52,225 nt of DNA, taken from assembly GCA_934130105.1 (NCBI GenBank), contig CAKOXL010000006.1, positions 1 through 52,225 on the forward strand. The letters are read 5' to 3'. A program made the position numbers and the translations under genes. The notes below the pieces were generated by a model, which ran no database searches, was not told the origin of the DNA, and saw nothing but the letters and a program-made list of their open reading frames with translations. How positions within the stretch are numbered: position 1 is the stretch's first letter; each line of letters starts with the position of its first letter. Positions 17,201-25,354 of this stretch are shown in pieces. The stretch comes from an uncultured Bacilli bacterium. Its GTDB lineage: Bacteria; Bacillota_I; Bacilli_A; RF39; UBA660.

Positions 17201-17926
17201 ATGGCAAAATTTTGTACAAAATGTGGTAAAAAATTAGAAGACGGTCAAGTATGTGATTGCAGTAAAGAAGTTACTACTGAGACTGTTAAAACTGGAAACG
17301 GTTTTGATATTAACGAAATAGTTAATTCTTATGTTGAAATGGTAAAAGGTATTTTTGTAAAACCAGTTGATACAATTAAAAAATTCGCAACCAGCAATAA
17401 TTTTGTGTTAGGCTTAATATCATTAGCATTAAATTGTATTGTTTGTGGTATTTTTGCTTACTGTGTTGCAAGTGAAATGGTTAGTTTACTTAGTTCCTTT
17501 ATGGGTCTTGGATCATATGAATCATTTGGAATAGTAACTAGTTCTATAGAAATACCATTCTTAAAAACATTTTTCTATAGTTTCTTATATACAGCAGTAA
17601 ATTATATTGTTCTAATAGCTATGATTTATGTAATGGCTAGTGTGGTATTTAAAGCAAAAACAGATTTTAAAAAGATATTTTCTTTAATTGGTGTATGTTC
17701 TGTATTTACTACTATCACAACAGTAGCTGCAATTATACTTAACTATATCTCAGTTAAATTAATGATAGTTGTTTTATTAGTAGCAAGCATGTTCTATTTA
17801 GTATATGTTTACCAAGGTATTGGTGAAACAACTGATGTAGATAAAAATAAATTAGCTTATGTATTTGTTCCAGCACTTAGTGTAGCTACTTTTGTAGTAT
17901 TATACATCTTACCAAAATTGTTATAA
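17201..17926 (+). CDS. Zinc-ribbon, Yip1-like multi-spanning membrane protein
   Basis: The 241-residue product begins with a short zinc ribbon (FCTKCGKKL and the Cys pair VCDC). A stretch KGIFVKPVDTIKKF typical of Yip1-like bacterial proteins follows, and then five hydrophobic helices (about 70-240). Its function is unknown. Position behind the TcaA-like gene and the shared zinc-ribbon theme suggest that the two form a membrane pair. A GGAGTGAT site precedes ATG 17201 and a terminator follows. Confidence 0.8.
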   Translation: MAKFCTKCGKKLEDGQVCDCSKEVTTETVKTGNGFDINEIVNSYVEMVKGIFVKPVDTIKKFATSNNFVLGLISLALNCIVCGIFAYCVASEMVSLLSSFMGLGSYESFGIVTSSIEIPFLKTFFYSFLYTAVNYIVLIAMIYVMASVVFKAKTDFKKIFSLIGVCSVFTTITTVAAIILNYISVKLMIVVLLVASMFYLVYVYQGIGETTDVDKNKLAYVFVPALSVATFVVLYILPKLL

Positions 17927-17934
17927 GAAATTAT

Positions 17935-17965
17935 AAGGATTGCTTGCAATCCTTTTTCTTTTTGT
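17935..17965 (+). terminator. Terminator of the zinc-ribbon operon
   Basis: A perfect 9-bp stem (17935-17943 with 17946-17954) is followed by TTTTTCTTTTT-type sequence. Confidence 0.9.
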
Positions 17966-18087
17966 AGTAATAAAACATTTACTATTTATAAAAGATGGTT
18001 GCCTTATTAAAAAAATATGCTAAAATAAAGAATATAAATGAATAAAGTAATTTCTATTTTTTATTTTAATTTAGAAGGAGTGAGATA

Positions 18088-18756
18088 ATGTCAATCATTA
18101 AGCAAAAAGAAAAAGGAATATTAGTAGTAATAAGTGGTCCAAGTGGTGCTGGAAAAGATACTATTATAAATGAAGTAATAAAGAAAGAAGAAATAAATGC
18201 CTGGGTATCTATATCAATGACATCACGACCTTTACGTGGAAATGAAGTAAATGGCAAAGATTATTTTTTTGTAACTAATGAAGAGTTTGAAGATAACATA
18301 AAAAAAGGTAATTTTTTAGAGTATGCTAAGTATAATGGTAATTACTATGGTACACCTAAAAATAAGATTGAAGAATACTTAAACAAAGGTGTAGATGTTA
18401 TACTTGAAATTGAAATTCAAGGTGCCTTACAGATAAAAGAGTTAATAAAAGATGCTTTATTTATTTTTATCATGCCACCATCAATGGAAGAATTAAAAAG
18501 AAGATTAATAAACCGTGGTACTGATAGTAGTGAAAAAATATTATCAAGGTTTAAAACGGCTTATCAAGAAATTAATGAAGTTACTAAATATAATTATGTA
18601 GTTGTTAATGATGACTTAGACCAGGCTGTCAATAAGGTTGTATCTATTTTAATCTCAGAAAAATGTAGAGTTGATCGTATTGAAGAAGTATTTTTAAATA
18701 ATAGCGAAGAGTTACTTCATGAGGGACTACTAGACAACAAAAAATTTATAAACTAA
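18088..18756 (+). CDS. gmk: Guanylate kinase
   Basis: The 222-residue enzyme converts GMP to GDP. The P-loop SGPSGAGKDT (16-25), the GMP-binding segment SMTSRPLRGNEVNGKDYFF (about 43-61), the EYAKYNGNYYGTP loop and the lid region RGTDSSEKILSRF are intact. An Asp follows the P-loop Lys where many family members have Ser or Gly, and the C-terminus is slightly longer than usual. The start has a GAAGGAGTGAG site. It appears to be a single-gene unit; the usual neighbours rpoZ and priA are absent. Confidence 0.95.
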   Translation: MSIIKQKEKGILVVISGPSGAGKDTIINEVIKKEEINAWVSISMTSRPLRGNEVNGKDYFFVTNEEFEDNIKKGNFLEYAKYNGNYYGTPKNKIEEYLNKGVDVILEIEIQGALQIKELIKDALFIFIMPPSMEELKRRLINRGTDSSEKILSRFKTAYQEINEVTKYNYVVVNDDLDQAVNKVVSILISEKCRVDRIEEVFLNNSEELLHEGLLDNKKFIN

Positions 18757-18758
18757 AA

Positions 18759-18801
18759 AATAAAACCAATTTGCCTTTTTAAGAGCCAAGTTGGTTTTAT
18801 T
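18759..18801. terminator. Bidirectional terminator between gmk and rnhC
   Basis: An 11-bp stem pairs 18759-18769 with 18791-18801. AT-rich arms give T-runs on both strands, which suits the convergent genes. Confidence 0.7.
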
Positions 18802-18806
18802 ATTAT

Positions 18807-19718
18807 TTAATATATAATTGTTTTTAATATTCTTTTAGTGTTAGCAAAATTTAATTTAGCTACTTCCGTTAATTTATCTTGCCCATATTTCTCAACTATT
18901 TCCTCACCAATTGTATCAATCTGTGGACCAGCTCCTTTTGGTAGAGGAATATGTAAGCTATCAGATAGTTTATCAAATTCTTTTAAGAAAATATATCTAC
19001 TAATAACACTGCTACAAGCAACAGCTAAGTTTTTATCTTCAGCCTTAGTCATAAAAGTAATTCCTCTTTGAATTTCAGTAGATTCTTTAATATAATCATA
19101 ATATCTATTTTCTTTGGCAAATTCATCAACAATAATATAATCATAATCTTCTTTTGTAGATTGTACCATTTGATATAAGGCCTTATTATGCATAATAGCT
19201 TTAATTTTATTCATATTGTTATCGCCACTATGTTTTTCGTTATATTCACTATTAGTTAAAATAATACTTTTATAAGAGATTTTTTTAGCAACTTTAGGAG
19301 CAATATCCAATATTTTTTCATCAGTTAGCTTTTTAGAATCTTTAATTCCAAGCTCCTCTAAATAAGGTATATCTTCTTTCTTAACATAGCTAGCAGTAAC
19401 CACTATTGGTCCAAAATAATCTCCTGTTCCTACTTCATCAGAACCAATTGAAGAACAGTAATAATATTTTTTTTCACTTTCTTTTATTTCAGAACTATCT
19501 TTTTTATATTGATCGTCCATTTCTAGCCACATATTACTATCAACATCAGCAGTAGTACCCTGAAACATAATTTTACCACTTTCATACATCGTAATGACTG
19601 TATCTCCATCTTGAGCTTGAAAAACAACATATGGAATTACTTTATCTCTTTTTTTATCTTCATAATATTTAATTATCTTATCCTTTGTTTTATCACTAAC
19701 GCGAATTACACAATTCAT
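18807..19718 (-). CDS. rnhC: Ribonuclease HIII
   Basis: The 303-residue enzyme removes RNA from RNA-DNA hybrids. The N-terminal TBP-like substrate-binding domain (about 1-80) distinguishes RNase HIII from HII. The catalytic domain has the acidic motif SDEVGTGDYFGP near residues 91-102 and the conserved LGIKDSKKLTDEKI, with a later Asp in the DYIIVDEF segment. A minus-strand AAAGGGTGATG site sets the start. Confidence 0.95.
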   Translation of the reverse strand: MNCVIRVSDKTKDKIIKYYEDKKRDKVIPYVVFQAQDGDTVITMYESGKIMFQGTTADVDSNMWLEMDDQYKKDSSEIKESEKKYYYCSSIGSDEVGTGDYFGPIVVTASYVKKEDIPYLEELGIKDSKKLTDEKILDIAPKVAKKISYKSIILTNSEYNEKHSGDNNMNKIKAIMHNKALYQMVQSTKEDYDYIIVDEFAKENRYYDYIKESTEIQRGITFMTKAEDKNLAVACSSVISRYIFLKEFDKLSDSLHIPLPKGAGPQIDTIGEEIVEKYGQDKLTEVAKLNFANTKRILKTIIY

Positions 19719-19831
19719 AACATCACCCTTTTTCTAGCTATATTATACCGAAAAAATAGTAACAATTCTAGTTTGTTTTAAAAAATGTTCAAAAAATAGT
19801 TAAATCTATAATTATTTATAGCCCATTTAAT

Positions 19832-19848
19832 AAATTTATGGTATAATA
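19832..19848 (+). promoter_or_regulatory. Extended -10 promoter of solenoid gene 1
   Basis: TGGTATAAT (19839-19847) lies in a 17-base string shared with 23176-23192 and, with one mismatch, 7496-7512. The whole upstream cassette, from about 19802 to the ATG, is nearly identical to that of solenoid gene 2. Confidence 0.75.
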
Positions 19849-19873
19849 TGCATTTATTAACGGGGAATGCTAT

Positions 19874-22800
19874 ATGATATCAGAAGAAAGACTAAAAATT
19901 GTATTAAAAGATAATTTTGAATCAGATAAAGAATTTAACGATTTTTTTAAAAAGAAATTAAAAACATTATATAAACATGGGAACGAAGAAAATATTAGAG
20001 AAATTATTAAAGTATTAAAAAGCTACGATTTATTATATCTAGTAAAAAAGTGTTCGACCATATTATCCCAAGGAAAAAGTAGTGAAATATCCAAAATATT
20101 AGAATTATTATCAAGCAAAGAATTATTAGATTTGGTAAAAAATTGTCCCAGTATTTTAGCATTTGGAAAAAGTAATGAAATGTCTAAAATATTAGAATTG
20201 TTGCAAGAAAAAAATTTATTAGACTTGGTAAAAAGTTGTCCCGTCATTTTAGCAAAAGGAAACAGTAATGAAATATCCAAACTATTAGATTTATTAAACG
20301 AAAATTTAATAAAAATATGTCCCAGCATTTTAGCATTTGGAAAAAGTGATGAAATATCTAAAATATTAGAACTACTATCGGATAAAGATTTATTAAATTT
20401 AGTAGAAAAATGTCCTGTCATTTTAGCACAAGGAAACAGTATTGAAATATCTAAACTATTAGAACTATTATCGAATAAAGATTTATTAAGTTTAATAGAA
20501 AAATGTCCTAACATTTTAGCACAAGGAAAAAGCAGTGAAATATCTAAAATATTAGATTTGTTAGATGTAAATTTAGTAAAAGCTTGCCCCAGCATTTTAG
20601 CACAAGGAAAAAGTAGTGAAATATCTAAAATATTAGAATTATTATCAAGTAAAGAATTATTGAATTTAGTAGACAAATGTCCTAACATTTTAGCACAAGG
20701 AAAAAGCAGTGAAATATCAAAAATATTAGATTTGTTAGATGTAAATTTAGTAAAAGCTTGCCCTAGCATTTTAGCACAAGGAAAAAGTATTGAAATATCT
20801 AAAATATTAGAATTATTATCAAGTAAAGAATTATTGAATTTAGTAGACAAATGTCCCAGCATTTTAGTACAAGGAAACAGTAATGAAATGTCTAAGATAT
20901 TAGAGTTGTTAGATGTAAATTTAATAAAAAAATGCCCCAGCATTTTAGCACAAGGGAAAAGTAGTGAAATATCTAAAATATTAGAACTACTATCAAATAA
21001 AGGATTATTAAACTTGATAAAAGCTTGTCCTAGTGTTTTAGCAGCAGGAAACAGTGATGAAGTATCTAAAATACTAAAATTACTATTGGATAGAAGATTA
21101 TTAAATTTGGTTGAAGATTGCCCAGATATCTTAGTTAAAGGAAACAGTAATGAAATATCCAAAATATTAGATTTGCTAGATGTAAATTTAATAAAAACAT
21201 GTCATAACATTTTAGCATTTGGAAAAAGTAATGAAATATCTAAAATATTAGAACTATTATCAAGTAAAGAATTATTAGATTTGATAAAAAAATGTCCTAG
21301 TATTTTAGCATTTGGAAAAAGTAATGAAATATCTAAAATATTAGATTTATTAGATATAAATTTAATAAAAACATGCCCCAACATTTTAGCAAAAGGAAAA
21401 AGTGATGAAATATCCAAGATATTAGAATTATTATCAAGTAAAGAATTATTGAATTTAGTAGACAAATGTCCCAGCATTTTAGTACAAGGAAACAGTATTG
21501 AAATGTCTAAGATATTAGAGTTGTTGCAAGAAAAAAATTTATTAGATTTGGTAAAAAATTGCCCTAGCATTTTAGTAAAAGGAAACAGTATTGAAATATC
21601 CAAAATATTAAATTTGTTAGATGTAAATTTAATAAAAACATGTCCTAGCATTTTAGCATTTGGAAACAGTGAAGAAATATCTAAAATATTAGAACTACTA
21701 TCGAATAAAGATTTATTAAGTTTAATAGACAAATGTCCTGGTATTTTATCTCAAGGAAACAGTGATGAGATATCTAAAATATTAAATTTATTAGATGTAA
21801 ATTTAATAAAAACATGTCCTAGTATTTTAGCTAGGGGAAATAGTGACGAGATATCTAAAATATTAGATTTATTAGATGTAAATTTAATAGAAAAATGTCC
21901 CAACATTTTAGCCCAAGGAAACAGTGAAGAAATATCTAAGATATTAGAATTATTAGCAAGTAAAGAATTATTATATTTGGTAGAAATATGTCCTAGCATT
22001 TTAGCAAAAGGAAAAAGTAGTGAGATATCCAAAATATTAGAACTACTATCGAATAAAAAATTATTAAGTTTAATAAAAACATGTCCGAGTATTTTAGCTC
22101 AAGGAAAAAGTAGTGAGATATCCAAAATATTAGAGCTACTATCGAATAAAAAATTATTAAGTTTAATAAAAACATGTCCCAGTATTTTAGCATATGGAAA
22201 CAGTATTGAAATATCTAAAGTATTAAACAAGGTAGATATGATAGATGGTGATATTGCTAATGTATCACCATCATTATTAATTGATTATGATAGAGTATGT
22301 GATATTGTTGAATTAAAGAAGGATGGTATATCAAAAGAAGAGTATAGTAAAAACTTAAAACTGCACTTAAGATTAATAAACCAATATAATGTAATGTGTT
22401 CCAAAGAAGAATTAATCTCTTTATCAAAAAAATTAAATATGACATATGATGAATTTTTGGTTTCATTATTTAATCTAAAATATGATAGTATTGAAGGGTT
22501 AAAAGAAAAAAATTGTTTTTGGATAGGTGATAATATACCAGTTACTAATGAACAACTTAATATATACCAAAATGAAATAGTTGATATAAGCAGTGCCGTA
22601 TCCAAAAGTTTTAAATCAAAATATTCATCCTTAACATACGAAGAAATATACGATCATGTATTAGATTGTATAATACAAAAAGGAGGAGCAATGCTTACTA
22701 ATTTTGGTAATACTAGTCTTTTATATCCAATTTTGTTTAAATATTTAGAAAAATGTTGTTATGCTATCTTTTCAACTGCCAATAAAAATATAAGCTATGA

Positions 22801-23038
22801 TAAAATATCTAATTTAAATAAATTTTCTTATCAGGAAAATGGCTACGATTTAGAAAATGATTTTATTGATAGTTATCAATATTTGACACCTACTGAAAGA
22901 ACTATCCTCTTAAATATGTCAATTGCGATAGAATCAGGTTATGACTACATCAGTTTTTTAGAGGAACAATTGTTAATGGATCAAGCTGAAATATTAGAAA
23001 TATTATCGACAATAAAAACTAAAATAATAGAACACTAA
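19874..23038 (+). CDS. Giant helical-repeat (mTERF/TALE-like solenoid) protein 1
   Basis: The 1054-residue protein is not one I recognise as a named family. Residues 1-59 form an N-terminal cap whose second half already resembles a degenerate repeat. Residues 60-767 are 24 tandem repeats of 31 (15 copies) or 27 (9 copies) residues, each beginning Cys-Pro-x-Ile-Leu, then a Gly-(Lys/Asn)-Ser turn and a second helix EISKILELL. A degenerate 25th repeat (768-797) leads into a 257-residue C-terminal region shared with two neighbours. Positions 7, 9 and 11 of the repeat carry nearly all the variation. The P-x-IL spacing recalls mTERF repeats. The last 50 residues look like a sigma-type helix-turn-helix. 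A nonsense codon (TAA 23036-23038) replaces the GAA present in the paralogues and removes a 23-residue tail that is still readable to 23109. Confidence 0.88.
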   Translation: MISEERLKIVLKDNFESDKEFNDFFKKKLKTLYKHGNEENIREIIKVLKSYDLLYLVKKCSTILSQGKSSEISKILELLSSKELLDLVKNCPSILAFGKSNEMSKILELLQEKNLLDLVKSCPVILAKGNSNEISKLLDLLNENLIKICPSILAFGKSDEISKILELLSDKDLLNLVEKCPVILAQGNSIEISKLLELLSNKDLLSLIEKCPNILAQGKSSEISKILDLLDVNLVKACPSILAQGKSSEISKILELLSSKELLNLVDKCPNILAQGKSSEISKILDLLDVNLVKACPSILAQGKSIEISKILELLSSKELLNLVDKCPSILVQGNSNEMSKILELLDVNLIKKCPSILAQGKSSEISKILELLSNKGLLNLIKACPSVLAAGNSDEVSKILKLLLDRRLLNLVEDCPDILVKGNSNEISKILDLLDVNLIKTCHNILAFGKSNEISKILELLSSKELLDLIKKCPSILAFGKSNEISKILDLLDINLIKTCPNILAKGKSDEISKILELLSSKELLNLVDKCPSILVQGNSIEMSKILELLQEKNLLDLVKNCPSILVKGNSIEISKILNLLDVNLIKTCPSILAFGNSEEISKILELLSNKDLLSLIDKCPGILSQGNSDEISKILNLLDVNLIKTCPSILARGNSDEISKILDLLDVNLIEKCPNILAQGNSEEISKILELLASKELLYLVEICPSILAKGKSSEISKILELLSNKKLLSLIKTCPSILAQGKSSEISKILELLSNKKLLSLIKTCPSILAYGNSIEISKVLNKVDMIDGDIANVSPSLLIDYDRVCDIVELKKDGISKEEYSKNLKLHLRLINQYNVMCSKEELISLSKKLNMTYDEFLVSLFNLKYDSIEGLKEKNCFWIGDNIPVTNEQLNIYQNEIVDISSAVSKSFKSKYSSLTYEEIYDHVLDCIIQKGGAMLTNFGNTSLLYPILFKYLEKCCYAIFSTANKNISYDKISNLNKFSYQENGYDLENDFIDSYQYLTPTERTILLNMSIAIESGYDYISFLEEQLLMDQAEILEILSTIKTKIIEH
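20051..22174 (+). repeat. 24 tandem coding repeats, 93- or 81-bp units
   Basis: The units encode 31 or 27 residues; the short form lacks four residues after the second helix. Units 6-7 and 8-9 form a tandem 174-bp duplication (20504-20677 and 20678-20851), and units 23 and 24 encode identical residues and are nearly identical in DNA, so the array has recently expanded. Confidence 0.95.
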
Positions 23039-23175
23039 AATAAAAATGGTGATAATGATAATTTTCAAAAAATAATAAAACCCAAGTTTATCGATTGTAA
23101 GAATGATTAACATTTATAATAAGCTTTATTTTTATTTTGTGATCTAAATCTATAATTATTTCTAGCCCATTTAAT

Positions 23176-23192
23176 AAATTTATGGTATAATA
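23176..23192 (+). promoter_or_regulatory. Extended -10 promoter of solenoid gene 2
   Basis: The 17-base string is identical to 19832-19848, with TATAAT at 23186-23191. The flanking 70 bases, including the GGGGGATGCTAT translation region, are almost the same as for gene 1. Confidence 0.75.
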
Positions 23193-23217
23193 TGCATTTA
23201 TTAACGGGGGATGCTAT

Positions 23218-25248
23218 ATGATATCAGAAGAAAGACTAAAAATTGTATTAAAAAATAATTTTGAATCAGATAAAGAATTTAACGATTTTTTTAAAAAGAA
23301 ATTAAAAACATTATATAAATATGGAAACGAAGAAAATATAAAAGAAATTATTAAAGTGCTAAAAAATTATAATTTATTATATCTAATAGAAACATGCCCC
23401 AGTATTTTAGTAAAAGGTAATGCAAGTGAAATAACAAAAATTTTAGACTTGTTATCAGGAAAAAAAGCAATAGACTTATTAAAAAAATGTCCAAGTATTT
23501 TAGCATTTGGTAACAGCACAGAAATATTGAATATAATAGATTTACTATCAGAAAAAAGGTTGTTAGATATATTAATATCTTGTCCCAGTATTTTAGCAAA
23601 AAATAAAGCATGTGAAATATCTAGTATATTAGATTTAGTATCAATAGATTTAATAAGAAAGTGTCCCAGTATTTTAACATTCGGTAAAAGTGTAGAAATA
23701 TCAAAAGTAATAAAATTACTAAACGAAAAAGGTTTATCTTATTTAATAAATATCTGTCCAAGCATTTTAACATTTGGTAATAGTGATGAGATAGCAAAAA
23801 TAATAAAAGTAATGTCTGAAAATAATCTATTTAGTTTAATAGAAAATTGTCCTTATATCTTGGTGCAAGGAAAAAGCAATAATATAATTGCAATAATAGA
23901 TTTATTAACAGCAAAAAATAGATTAGATATAGTAAAAAAGTGTCCCAGTATCTTAGCACAAGGAAATAGTAGTGAAATAAGTAAGATAATAGATTTGTTA
24001 TCAAAAAAAGATTTACTTGCTTCAATTGATAGTTGTCCCAGCATCTTAGCTCAAGGAAAAGATCATGAAATAGAAGAGATAATTAGTTTATTATCAGAAA
24101 AAGATTTAATAATGTTGATAAAAGATTGCCCAACTATTTTAGTAAAAACTAATGTAAATGAGATAAATAAAATAATGGACATATTATCAGAAAGAAGCTT
24201 AATAGATATACTAAAAGCTTGCCCAAGTATCCTGGCTCACGGAAAAAGTAATAAAGTATCTAAAATACTAGATTTACTATCAGAAAAAGATTTATTAGAT
24301 TTAGTAAGAAAATGTCCAACTATTCTAGTAAATGGTGATTTTAAACAAATCGAAAGAACGTTAAATAAAATAGAAACCATAAATGGTGATATTGCTAATG
24401 TATCACCATCATTATTACTTGATTATGATAGAGTATGTGATATTGTTGAATTAAAGAAAGATGAGATATCAAAAGAAGAGTATAGTAAAAATTTAAAATT
24501 GCACTTAAGATTAATAAACCAATATAATGTAATGTGTTCCAAAGAAGAATTAATCTCTTTATCGAACAAATTAAATATGACATATGATGAATTTTTATTT
24601 TCATTATTTAATTTAAAAGATGATAGTATTGAAGAGTTAAAAGAAAAAAATTGTTTTTGGATAGGTGATAATATACCAGTTACTAATGAACAACTTAATA
24701 TATATCAAAATGAAATAGTTGATATAAGCAGTGCCGTATCCAAAAGTTTCAAATCAAAATATCCATTCTTAATATATGAAGAAATATATGATTATGTATT
24801 AAATTGTATACTGGAAAAAGGTGGAGCAATACTTACTAATTTTGGTGATACCAGTCTTTTATACCCAGTTTTGTTTAAATATTTAGAAAAATGGTGTTAT
24901 GCCATCATTTCAAACACAAATAAAAATATAAACTATGATAAATTAGCTAACATAAAGGAGAATGCTTATCAAGAAAGTGGCTACAATTTAGAAAACGGCT
25001 TTATTGACAATTATCAATATTTATCTTTTATAGAAAAAACAATTTTACTAAATATGTCAATTGCTATAGAATCAGGTTATGATTATATTGATTTTTTAGA
25101 AAAACATTTATGCATGAAAAAAGATACAATATTAAAAAGAATAATGGTAATAAGAACTAAAATAATAGAACATGAAAATAAAAATGGTGATAATGATAAT
25201 TTTCAAAAAATAATAAAACCCAAGTTTATCGATTGCAAGAATGCTTAA
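23218..25248 (+). CDS. Helical-repeat solenoid protein 2
   Basis: The 676-residue paralogue has the same N-terminal cap (1-59), ten full repeats at residues 60-365 (nine of 31 and one of 27), a degenerate eleventh (366-395), and the shared C-terminal region (396-652) plus a 24-residue polar tail. Its repeats have drifted far more from one another than those of proteins 1 and 3, so it shows what is constrained: Cys1, Pro2, Ile4, Leu5 and the hydrophobic pattern of the second helix. Residues at positions 7 (K, F, Q, H, N) and 11 (S, T, C, V, D, N, H, K) are again the most varied. It starts at ATG 23218, as the nearer ATG at 23211 is out of frame and touches the ribosome site. No catalytic motif is seen. 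Confidence 0.88.
   Translation: MISEERLKIVLKNNFESDKEFNDFFKKKLKTLYKYGNEENIKEIIKVLKNYNLLYLIETCPSILVKGNASEITKILDLLSGKKAIDLLKKCPSILAFGNSTEILNIIDLLSEKRLLDILISCPSILAKNKACEISSILDLVSIDLIRKCPSILTFGKSVEISKVIKLLNEKGLSYLINICPSILTFGNSDEIAKIIKVMSENNLFSLIENCPYILVQGKSNNIIAIIDLLTAKNRLDIVKKCPSILAQGNSSEISKIIDLLSKKDLLASIDSCPSILAQGKDHEIEEIISLLSEKDLIMLIKDCPTILVKTNVNEINKIMDILSERSLIDILKACPSILAHGKSNKVSKILDLLSEKDLLDLVRKCPTILVNGDFKQIERTLNKIETINGDIANVSPSLLLDYDRVCDIVELKKDEISKEEYSKNLKLHLRLINQYNVMCSKEELISLSNKLNMTYDEFLFSLFNLKDDSIEELKEKNCFWIGDNIPVTNEQLNIYQNEIVDISSAVSKSFKSKYPFLIYEEIYDYVLNCILEKGGAILTNFGDTSLLYPVLFKYLEKWCYAIISNTNKNINYDKLANIKENAYQESGYNLENGFIDNYQYLSFIEKTILLNMSIAIESGYDYIDFLEKHLCMKKDTILKRIMVIRTKIIEHENKNGDNDNFQKIIKPKFIDCKNA
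23395..24312 (+). repeat. Ten diverged tandem coding repeats
   Basis: Nine 93-bp units and one 81-bp unit (the third) are recognisable by protein pattern; the DNA of the units has diverged, unlike the arrays in the flanking genes. Confidence 0.9.
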
Positions 25249-25354
25249 AATTTCTAATAACCTTTATTTTGTAATCTAAATCTATATTTATTTCTAGACT
25301 ATTTAGAAAATATATAGTACAGTATAGATATTTATTAAAAGGACGGTTGATACC

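Noticed and set aside
20051..22174. The regular repeats as a CRISPR array
   Set aside because: The units are 81 or 93 bp with no short-repeat/unique-spacer alternation and are fully coding in one frame.
20023..22193. Long minus-strand open frames (up to 379 codons) inside solenoid gene 1, and similar ones in gene 3
   Set aside because: They are mirror images of the repeated codons on the plus strand, have no ribosome sites, and mirror the 93/81-bp period exactly.
19874..23038. Direct assignment as a TALE or mTERF homologue
   Set aside because: Repeat length (31/27 against about 34-35) and residues differ; only spacing and architecture are alike, so I kept it as a comparison and not a family call.
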